NCBI GenBank assembly: GCA_002420305.1 | Contig: DIHT01000033.1 | Span: forward strand, 1 to 8,551 | Direction: 5' to 3' | From: Akkermansiaceae bacterium UBA5689 | GTDB lineage: Bacteria; Verrucomicrobiota; Verrucomicrobiia; Verrucomicrobiales; Akkermansiaceae | Length of the DNA stretch: 8,551 nt | Shown: in pieces, positions 1 through 6,484 of the stretch | Layout: each line of letters begins with the position of its first letter | Numbering within the stretch: the stretch's first letter is position 1 | Position numbers and translations under genes: made by a program | Notes under the pieces: model-generated | Database searches by the model: none | Told to the model about the DNA's origin: nothing | Seen by the model: the letters and a program-made list of their open reading frames with translations, nothing else

Positions 1-975
1 CTAGGGGGAGAGGTGGGTTTTCTTCGCAGGGTGGGAGACCTCGGTTTGAATCTCAGTTACTATGGCGATTACCAGAGCTATCTTGGTCAGTCTGACCTGA
101 ATAATGACTATCACGAGGTCGATTTGGCAGTGGGATATGAGCGGGATGTTCTTTCGGTCAGTCTCGATGCTTCTCTAACGAGTGGCAGTGGAGCTAATGC
201 CTATTATCAAAGTCTGGTTCAGGAGAGGATGTGGAATGTTACCCTGAAGAGCGCCTATGAGCTAACTGCTCTCACTGAGCTCAGAGCACGCTATGATTAT
301 CAGGACCGTAACCCCGCAGTCCGAGAGGACATTCTTCCGGGAGTTGCGGTGCCGACCGTGAATGATGTCAGCGGTCATACAATTCGTCTTGAGGCTCTCT
401 GGTCATACTCCTCGTTGCTTCAAATTGGTCCGGCATTGAGGGCGTCAACAAGATCAGGAACCGGAGAGGCGGGACGTCTCCGTTCGGTAGGCCCTGGTCT
501 GAGCGTCGACTACAAGGCGAGTAGTGTGGTGGCGCTTGAGGCGACGGCAGCATTAAATTGGTATAATATTGAGTCGGGAGGGGGAGGAGATCGGTTTATT
601 TCTGCTTCGATTGGGGCGACCTATCGGGCTTCTCCCTTGTGGTCCCTCAAATTGGGTATTGGCCGTGATCTGGTGGCGTCCTCCAGCGATGTCGGAACTT
701 TTACGGAAAGGACGTATGGCAGACTCAGGTTTCAGCGGCAGGTTGGGAGAAACTCGGTAACGGTAGGGGCGAGCTGCTATTTTGACGATTATATCGGGGT
801 GAACGGTGCGGGCCTTTCTGGCAGAGAATATTACTCCTGCGATCTTTCGGTCGGGAGGGCGGTTTTCGAGGCGTCGGACTTGAGGGTATTTGTTAAGTAC
901 GGGAACCTCTCCGCCAACCAATTAAGCGACACGGACTCACTCGTGGTTGGCTTCTCTCTCAATCATAAATTTTAG
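1..975 (+). CDS. Outer-membrane beta-barrel protein of an EPS export locus, 5' partial
   Basis: The reading frame is open from the first base (Leu-Gly-Gly-Glu precede the GTG at 13), so the gene begins left of the window and 324 codons are visible. The visible part has no signal peptide, as expected for a C-terminal fragment. It consists of alternating polar/hydrophobic stretches rich in Tyr, Ser, Gly and Leu, joined by short turns, with roughly 14-16 predicted strands. It ends in Val-Gly-Phe-Ser-Leu-Asn-His-Lys-Phe; a terminal Phe after alternating hydrophobic residues is the usual outer-membrane insertion signal. It resembles the beta-barrel porin-like proteins found beside wza-type genes in EPS clusters. 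Its stop codon lies two bases before the OPX start, so the two are almost certainly co-transcribed and probably translationally coupled. I infer that it forms, or helps form, the outer-membrane exit for the polymer. It could instead be an accessory barrel; the exact family is not certain. Confidence 0.8.
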   Translation, partial: LGGEVGFLRRVGDLGLNLSYYGDYQSYLGQSDLNNDYHEVDLAVGYERDVLSVSLDASLTSGSGANAYYQSLVQERMWNVTLKSAYELTALTELRARYDYQDRNPAVREDILPGVAVPTVNDVSGHTIRLEALWSYSSLLQIGPALRASTRSGTGEAGRLRSVGPGLSVDYKASSVVALEATAALNWYNIESGGGGDRFISASIGATYRASPLWSLKLGIGRDLVASSSDVGTFTERTYGRLRFQRQVGRNSVTVGASCYFDDYIGVNGAGLSGREYYSCDLSVGRAVFEASDLRVFVKYGNLSANQLSDTDSLVVGFSLNHKF

Positions 976-977
976 CC

Positions 978-1805
978 ATGGAGCGAAGATCTCTTTACCA
1001 GTTAATAATCGTGACTCTTTTGTGCCTGATAGCTGCAAAAGCAGATTGTCAGGAGAAAGCTCGAAGTGGCTATGTGCTCAAGCCAGGGGACGGGTTGTCG
1101 TTGAAAGTCTATAATGAGCCGGATCTCGATACTGAGGTAGCGATCCTCAAAACTGGAGAAGTGAGTTTTCCCCTCATTGGCCGAGTACGGGTAGAGGGGC
1201 TGACGGTTGGGGAGGCATCGACCAGAATTTATGAGCTCTATAACGCAGACTATCTGGTGGATCCGAAGCTGACCCTCACGATCACGGACTATGCACCGGA
1301 ATTCGTTGATATCCTTGGAGAAGTGAAAAATGCAGGTCGTGTGAAGATGCCCGCATCCGGGCAGCTTGATCTTGCCAGCCTTTTTGCGATGGCCGGGGGT
1401 TTTACCGAGGAAGCCGACAGAAAGTCGATTACGGTATTGAGAGCTTCAGGCGAGGTATCCAAGCATAGCGCCAAAGAGGAGTCAGAGTCCTCCCTGCAGA
1501 GAATCGCGCTGTCATCTGGTGATCGGGTGATCGTTGGGAAAAGTGCATTTTTTGATCGAACTTTTACGGTCCTCGGCGAGGTCAAGGTGGAAGGACCCTT
1601 CGACTTCCCGCTGAATGGAAAACTCGATCTTGTTGCTGCGATTGCACTCGCTGGAGGATTGACGGATCTCGCAAATCCGAAAAAGGTTACAGTGCGCCGT
1701 GGTGATGAAGTCGTGCAGCTGGATTACCAGGCTCTTTCCCGTGGCGGGCGTTCTTATCCGCTTCGTCCGGGGGACATTGTTTCAGTAGCCCGGAGGATAT
1801 TTTAA
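978..1805 (+). CDS. Wza-like polysaccharide export (OPX) protein, PES plus two SLBB domains
   Basis: This 275-residue envelope protein matches the outer-membrane polysaccharide export family. Residues 1-23 form a signal peptide (Arg-Arg, then a hydrophobic core LIIVTLLCLIAA). Cys24 is preceded by Lys-Ala-Asp, a poor lipobox, so lipidation is doubtful and cleavage near AKA is more likely. Residues 31-103 are the polysaccharide export sequence (PES) domain, beginning GYVLKPGDGLSLKVYNEPDL. Two SLBB domains follow at about 109-188 (VDILGEVKNAGRV) and 196-272 (FTVLGEVKVEGPF), each with the typical Leu-Gly-Glu-Val start and a central Ala-Gly-Gly. The protein stops right after the second SLBB at PGDIVSVARRIF. 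The C-terminal amphipathic helix that forms the outer-membrane pore in the longer E. coli Wza is absent. It sits two bases after a barrel gene and 29 bases before a Wzc-like gene, consistent with a complete export conduit. No Shine-Dalgarno sequence precedes the ATG at 978. Confidence 0.9.
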   Translation: MERRSLYQLIIVTLLCLIAAKADCQEKARSGYVLKPGDGLSLKVYNEPDLDTEVAILKTGEVSFPLIGRVRVEGLTVGEASTRIYELYNADYLVDPKLTLTITDYAPEFVDILGEVKNAGRVKMPASGQLDLASLFAMAGGFTEEADRKSITVLRASGEVSKHSAKEESESSLQRIALSSGDRVIVGKSAFFDRTFTVLGEVKVEGPFDFPLNGKLDLVAAIALAGGLTDLANPKKVTVRRGDEVVQLDYQALSRGGRSYPLRPGDIVSVARRIF

Positions 1806-1834
1806 CGGAACGGCAACCACCCTATCCCAGTTTT

Positions 1835-4009
1835 ATGGCGCAGCAACATACAGATGATCCCGGGGTGCCGGGAGGTAGTAACTTACAAATCCCCCCTTCG
1901 GGGCAACGACAAGCTGCGATCCCCAAGCTTTTCTGGGATATCCTTGGGCGATGGTATTTCTTGGTTCTTGGAGCGCTTGTTGGAGTGTTTCTCAGCTCTT
2001 ACTACCTTAAGAAAACTCCCAAGCAGTTTGAGTCCACCGCCACCTTGCTCGTCAAGCAGAGTACCTCAGCGGTTATCAATCGGGATGAGGTTGAGGACAT
2101 CGATATGCGCTCTGACGATGCGATGAACACCATTGCGGCGCAGGTAAGTCGGGTGGAGCTCGTTGAAAAAGTGGCGCGGCGCCCTGAATTTGCCGGGAGG
2201 GCCGAGATGGTTTACCCCGCGCCCCAGTATCTGCCGGAATGGGCCGCTCGATTCCTCAAGGGAGGAACGAAAGGCACGGAAGCCGATCAATCGGAACTTT
2301 CAGCGGCAGAAGAGGATTTGGTGGAAATGTTGCAGAAGAGGCTCAGTGTTACGGTGCGCCGACGGACAAGGCTGCTGGATGTTACGGTCAGTCATGAAGA
2401 GGCGGAGCTGGCGAGGGCGCTTGCTGATGCCTTTGTGGAGGAATACCTTAAGGAATTGGCGGAGGTTGACCAAGGTAGTCAGAGCCGTCGCTCACAGGGC
2501 CTTTTGAATCAGGCCGAGGAAGCCCGACAGCAGCTTCAGGATGCGAACAGTGCCCTCGCAGTTTATAAGAGAGCCCTTGAAGCCCATGGCGCTCTTGAGC
2601 TCGTGGAGGAGGAGACTCAGGATTTGGGTCGCCGATATCGTGCGAAGCACCCGAAAATGATTGCGGCAGTGGCTAAACTTTCGAGTGCAAAGTCCAAGTT
2701 TCTCGGAGAGTTCCGGGTTGCTGCCAGTTCTGCGGCGGACAAGTCTTATTGGGATGAGGCTAAGGTCGAGCTTTCTAGCGTTGAAGCCGATGCCGATGCC
2801 GAATTGGCCACGGCCAGAAAGCTTCTGCTGGCGCGAACTCAGGTGCTTGATGGCGAGACCAAGAGCCGGATGTCGGTGTTTAACTCCATTCTGGTAGCCT
2901 TGGAGGAAGCGAAGGTGAATAGCATAGATGAGGATGTGATTGCTGATCTGCACAGTCGCGCAATGGTGGCTGAATTTGCCGCGTTTCCTAGCGGATTGAG
3001 GGTGTATGCGGCCGGGGGAATGGGGGGCGTTGCCTGTGGGGTTGGTCTGATTTTTCTTCTCCTTCGGATTGATAATCGGTTCCGCACAGTCGCACAGGTA
3101 GAGGAGGAAACGGGGATGCCAGTCCTCTCAGCTGTCCCGGTCCTTGAAGCACGAAAAATCGAGGCAGCTGAGAAGTCTCACAACAAGAAGGAAAAAGAGG
3201 ACGGGGGCGCCGAGGCGCCTTCAGAGAAAGTGCTAAGCCTTTCTCCGGATGTGGTCTTTCGTGACGGACTGTATTCCAGTTTGTACGCCGAGAGTTATCG
3301 GATTCTTCGAGCTGCGGTGATGCTCCTGGGGGACGAGAAGGAGAGGAAAATCAGCACCTTCAGTAGCGCTCTTCCGGGAGAAGGGAAGACAACAACATCG
3401 ACCAACTATGCTCTCGCCACGGCAAGTCAGGGGAAGAAAACCCTGCTTATGGACATGGATTTGAGGAAGCCGAAGGTACACAGACAATTCAATCTTCGTC
3501 GGAGTGAGCTAGGAAAAGGGATGTCTGAGGTGTTGTCCAACCAGTGCACGCCGGATGAGGCGCTCACCAAGACTCCAGGGATCGAGACTCTTGATGCCAT
3601 TTTCGCGGGGGGGAATGCCCCTAATCCCGGGGAACTGCTTCAGGAGAAGGGGATCAGGAAGCTGTTTGATTGGGCCCGGGAGCACTATGACCACATTGTG
3701 ATCGACACCGCGCCGGTTCTTGCGGTGCCAGATACGAGGATTATCCTGCCACTCGTAAATAATCCGATCCTCGTGGTTAGAGCGAACGTGGTGCCCAAAC
3801 CAGCCGTGTTCCGAGCTCTTGAGATGCTGGAAGACGATGGAAGTCGGGTTGTTGGCATTGTGCTGAACGGATACCGGGAAACGCGAAGGCTTTTGGGCTA
3901 CAACTACTCTTATGGATCCTACCGCTATGGCAAATATGGCTACAGCCAATACGGCTACGGGGGCTATGGGAGCTATGGATCCTATGGCAGTGACGACAGC
4001 GAGGATTAG
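1835..4009 (+). CDS. Wzc-like polysaccharide co-polymerase with C-terminal BY-kinase domain
   Basis: This 724-residue inner-membrane protein is likely to control polymer length and export by cycles of tyrosine autophosphorylation. After a 30-residue cytoplasmic N-terminus, the first membrane segment is at about 39-57 and starts the Wzz-type domain. A long charged periplasmic region (61-388) follows, with coiled-coil stretches near 215-265 and 300-360 and a YRAKHPKM motif at 268-275. The second membrane segment is at about 391-410. A charged linker (441-470) leads to the kinase: an EX2RX2R-type motif (ESYRILR, 486-492), Walker A (ALPGEGKTT, 512-520), Walker A' (LLMDMDLRKP, 537-546) and Walker B (IVIDTAP, 621-627). 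The C-terminus carries 12 tyrosines between 689 and 717, the expected phosphorylation cluster. The juxtamembrane motif that is usually rich in proline reads MVAEFAAFPS. The ATG at 1835 has no in-frame ATG, GTG or TTG between it and the upstream gene's stop, and no nearby Shine-Dalgarno sequence. Family assignment is secure; the polymer is unknown. Confidence 0.95.
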   Translation: MAQQHTDDPGVPGGSNLQIPPSGQRQAAIPKLFWDILGRWYFLVLGALVGVFLSSYYLKKTPKQFESTATLLVKQSTSAVINRDEVEDIDMRSDDAMNTIAAQVSRVELVEKVARRPEFAGRAEMVYPAPQYLPEWAARFLKGGTKGTEADQSELSAAEEDLVEMLQKRLSVTVRRRTRLLDVTVSHEEAELARALADAFVEEYLKELAEVDQGSQSRRSQGLLNQAEEARQQLQDANSALAVYKRALEAHGALELVEEETQDLGRRYRAKHPKMIAAVAKLSSAKSKFLGEFRVAASSAADKSYWDEAKVELSSVEADADAELATARKLLLARTQVLDGETKSRMSVFNSILVALEEAKVNSIDEDVIADLHSRAMVAEFAAFPSGLRVYAAGGMGGVACGVGLIFLLLRIDNRFRTVAQVEEETGMPVLSAVPVLEARKIEAAEKSHNKKEKEDGGAEAPSEKVLSLSPDVVFRDGLYSSLYAESYRILRAAVMLLGDEKERKISTFSSALPGEGKTTTSTNYALATASQGKKTLLMDMDLRKPKVHRQFNLRRSELGKGMSEVLSNQCTPDEALTKTPGIETLDAIFAGGNAPNPGELLQEKGIRKLFDWAREHYDHIVIDTAPVLAVPDTRIILPLVNNPILVVRANVVPKPAVFRALEMLEDDGSRVVGIVLNGYRETRRLLGYNYSYGSYRYGKYGYSQYGYGGYGSYGSYGSDDSED
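3899..3985 (+). repeat. Tyr-Gly-rich low-complexity tail coding repeat
   Basis: Degenerate repeats of TAY-GGN with Ser, Lys, Arg or Gln codons encode a tail with Tyr at 689, 691, 693, 696, 698, 701, 703, 706, 708, 711, 714 and 717. The 10-mer TATGGATCCT occurs at both 3911 and 3974, which suggests growth by local duplication. BY-kinases autophosphorylate a C-terminal tyrosine cluster, and this is a large one. An acidic end (Asp-Asp-Ser-Glu-Asp) follows. Confidence 0.85.
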
Positions 4010-4054
4010 GAACGGTGGTGTTTCCTCGCGAATCGAAGTCCAGAGCTTCTATCT
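4010..4054. other. Short convergent intergenic gap without a clear terminator
   Basis: The stops of the forward Wzc-like gene and the reverse PPC gene face each other across 45 bases. The only inverted repeat I see is a weak GAAG/CTTC stem at 4035-4049 with a 7-base loop (5 if a T-G pair is allowed). Neither strand has a following T-run, so it does not qualify as an intrinsic terminator. Confidence 0.5.
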
Positions 4055-6436
4055 CTAGGGGTTGATTGCAATCGTGAGGGGGCCGGAGGAGATCCGAATC
4101 TTGCGGCTGCTGGCTCGGGTTCGCTCAGCGATGAGCTTAAGGCGATCGGCAGTTGCTTGAATCGCCGACTGGAGGGCTGGGAGCCTGCGAGCCGCCTCCA
4201 CCGCCTTTACTTCTGTCTGTGTCCCGGCTGTGGAGGCGGGATTTAGGGACTCAATCTGCTCCTTAAAGGTGCGTTCTGCCGTTTTGAGCTTGGTTTGCTC
4301 GGCCCGCGCATAAAGAACTGCAGCGGGACCCGGCTTGTGCTGGAAGGAAATTTCGGTAGTGAGCTGAAACGGGTGCTCGGTAGTTCCTTCTGGTAGTTGG
4401 GCTCTTACTTCCGGGGGGACACGGAATGTGCCGCTACTTGAACCAGCAGGAATTTTTAGTTCCGGGATCTTTCCCGGGAGTCCCTCAGCCTTCAGAACGA
4501 CCTCTCCCTCGTGGGAGTGGCGTTGGATGGTTACCGGGATTTCAAGGGCTCCCTCCGCAGGAAGTTCAAAGGTCTTTTGCTCAGGGATTTGGATGGACAG
4601 CGGGTTAGGTGACGCAGAGACAGAGAGAGGCAGGCTTGGAGCGAGAGCGGTAGAATAGGATTCTTTACTGAAATCCCGTGCCCGGTGGATAAGCGTTCCG
4701 ATGCGTGCAAGGCTCGAGTGACCCTCGCCTTTCCCTTTGATGGCAATGAAGCCATCCCATGGGGCTCTTTCGGGATCGACCGTCAGGGTGAGGGTGGAGT
4801 CTCGCCCTTTTCCCATCGAGACTGGAGGGCAGGCTACTCCTTGCGGAAGCCCTTCCACGAGGAGTTCGATGTCGCCTTCATAGCCGCCTTGACGCATGGC
4901 GAAGACTCGTATTTCTCCGCGTCCACCCGGTGACAATGCGGGGGTGAGAATATCCACCTCGTTTTTGATATGAACTGGGCGCCAAGGGATGGCGACCAGT
5001 TCAAAGCCGGGGGAAGGGGTTTTGATGGCGAGCCGGTAGACTTGATCGATGCCGCCTCGCCCGGCGAGGTTCATGATGGTGAGCCGGTAAGTGCCATCTT
5101 CGGGAGCGGTGAAGGGCAGGGCGGCATCCCCACAAGGCAGGGGGAACCGGCGCTCCCCGGTGTCATCCGAGAGGTCATCAGCAGTGCCTACCTGCTGGAC
5201 CGTTCCCTCAGATTCTGGATCGGGAATTAGGCGTTCGACGACAAGCGTTACGTCGACAGTGGTGCCAATACGCTGGGCCAGCGCCTCGATCCAGAGGGTC
5301 TCTCCCTTTTTGGCCTCGAATCGGTAGCGGTCAACGTCACGGGTCCGGTCAAACCTTCCCTGAATCTCACAGGGGATTTGAATGCTCTGGGCATCCCCAT
5401 CTGGTCCGGTCTCGGTTTCCAGAATCATTGGAGCGGTAGCGATGCCGAGGGGGATTGCATTTGAAGCGGTGGTGCCGTCCATCAGCCGATATGACTTTGT
5501 GGGGATCATGGACTGGCGAACGCGCGTGCTTGACTGAAAGGTTTCGAGGGAGTCGATCGAGATCTGGCCTTCCACGACGTCCACGAGCCGGCCACCAAGG
5601 TGAATTCTACGAGAGGGGTCGCTGCCGGGAAGGTTGCGTCCGTAAAGGAGGTGAGTGGTCGTTTTGCCCACCTCGCCAGCAGGAGGGTAGGCGAAAAGGA
5701 TCTGTGGACCTTTTGCGACTTCAAGGCGGTAGGTGTAAGCCGGCCCTCCACGGAAGGTGAAGTCAGAGACCTGAATGAAATAGGACCCCGGGGAGGAAGC
5801 GGTGCATGCTACCATGGCATCCCGGTCAGAGTTGTCGCGGTCACGATCAAGCTCCGTGCCATCCGGGCCAAAGATCGTGAGCGACGCGCTGAGACGGGAA
5901 ACGAGGGCTTCCGAGTGACATCTAATCCGGATGGTGTCGCCGGATTCGAGATCAATCTTGTAGAAATCACTGGCACTTTCCTCTGCTCTCCCATTGATGG
6001 TTGTATCAACGGAGATCTGCATGGCTCGGTCCTTCATGGAATGAACACCTGACTCGATGATCTCTGGCTTGGTGCCGACGATGAATCCCCGAGGGGAGCT
6101 CAAGCCCCGGGCACATCTGACGTGGACTCCGTAGCGGCCCGTCTTGGCGCTTTCTGGGATGGTCACCCGGAACTGATTCGGGTTTTCTGGAGAGGTGGTA
6201 GAGGGAAGCACCTCAGTATCGATGGTGAACCCATATTCTTCGGTCGAAAAGACCAGTCCGGTGGCTCCTTCCAGCTCCTCACCACTGATGGTCACATCTA
6301 CGGATTGTCCCGCTTGTCCGCCGGCTGGGAAAATGGACTCGAGGACGGGAACGGGCTTTTGAGCGAAGAGGTGTCCGCTCGTGGCCGATAGCAGCATGAC
6401 GAACCAGATGGATGGCGATAAGATCCTCGGAAACAT
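4055..6436 (-). CDS. Secreted PPC-domain protein with IPT/Ig-like domains
   Basis: This 793-residue exported protein belongs to the multidomain PPC (pre-peptidase C-terminal) proteins typical of PVC bacteria. From the ATG at 6436, residues 1-25 are a signal peptide (MFPRILSPS, then a hydrophobic core) with a likely cleavage after LFA. A GTG at 6472 would add 12 polar residues; neither start has a good ribosome site, and I prefer the ATG because it gives a compact signal peptide. Domains in order: IPT/TIG-like at 26-122 (PVLESIFPAGGQAGQSVDV), PPC at about 138-240, a second IPT-like part at 243-330 (PQILFAYPPAGEVGK), a second PPC at about 351-472 (DRYRFEAKKGETLWIEA, later TYRLTIMNLAGRGG), Ig-like segments at about 485-588 and 603-716, and a helical charged tail at 718-775. 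No catalytic motif is visible, so it is probably a binding or structural surface protein. It starts 48 bases after the DUF1549/DUF1553 stop and is probably co-transcribed with it. Confidence 0.88.
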   Translation of the reverse strand: MFPRILSPSIWFVMLLSATSGHLFAQKPVPVLESIFPAGGQAGQSVDVTISGEELEGATGLVFSTEEYGFTIDTEVLPSTTSPENPNQFRVTIPESAKTGRYGVHVRCARGLSSPRGFIVGTKPEIIESGVHSMKDRAMQISVDTTINGRAEESASDFYKIDLESGDTIRIRCHSEALVSRLSASLTIFGPDGTELDRDRDNSDRDAMVACTASSPGSYFIQVSDFTFRGGPAYTYRLEVAKGPQILFAYPPAGEVGKTTTHLLYGRNLPGSDPSRRIHLGGRLVDVVEGQISIDSLETFQSSTRVRQSMIPTKSYRLMDGTTASNAIPLGIATAPMILETETGPDGDAQSIQIPCEIQGRFDRTRDVDRYRFEAKKGETLWIEALAQRIGTTVDVTLVVERLIPDPESEGTVQQVGTADDLSDDTGERRFPLPCGDAALPFTAPEDGTYRLTIMNLAGRGGIDQVYRLAIKTPSPGFELVAIPWRPVHIKNEVDILTPALSPGGRGEIRVFAMRQGGYEGDIELLVEGLPQGVACPPVSMGKGRDSTLTLTVDPERAPWDGFIAIKGKGEGHSSLARIGTLIHRARDFSKESYSTALAPSLPLSVSASPNPLSIQIPEQKTFELPAEGALEIPVTIQRHSHEGEVVLKAEGLPGKIPELKIPAGSSSGTFRVPPEVRAQLPEGTTEHPFQLTTEISFQHKPGPAAVLYARAEQTKLKTAERTFKEQIESLNPASTAGTQTEVKAVEAARRLPALQSAIQATADRLKLIAERTRASSRKIRISSGPLTIAINP
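4913..4948 (-). repeat. Possible relic of an LTPALSP-type dispersed repeat inside the PPC gene
   Basis: The gene encodes LTPALSPGGRGE here (residues 497-508 counted from the ATG at 6436). This is very close to a peptide produced when a common dispersed bacterial palindromic repeat is read through. The DNA differs from the usual C-rich repeat at several wobble positions, and the Gly-Gly-Arg-Gly-Glu part also fits the start of an Ig-like strand, so the match may be chance. Confidence 0.3.
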
Positions 6437-6484
6437 CTTCGTATTTCGATGACTGCTCTGGCAGGCGGGCACCAGAGCGGGAGC

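Noticed and set aside
13..15. GTG as start of the beta-barrel gene
   Set aside because: The frame is open upstream to the window edge, no ribosome site precedes it, and no signal peptide follows it.
1047..1049. Cys24 of the OPX protein as a lipoprotein site
   Set aside because: The preceding residues Lys-Ala-Asp do not fit a lipobox, particularly Asp at -1.
2492..2953. 153-codon reverse open frame
   Set aside because: It is the shadow of the coiled-coil part of the Wzc-like gene and has no recognisable motif.
4035..4049. Hairpin between the convergent genes as an intrinsic terminator
   Set aside because: The stem is only 4-5 pairs and no T-run follows on either strand.
5600..6052. 150-codon forward open frame
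   Set aside because: It lies wholly antisense to the PPC gene, shows no recognisable domain or ribosome site, and the reverse frame carries clear PPC motifs.
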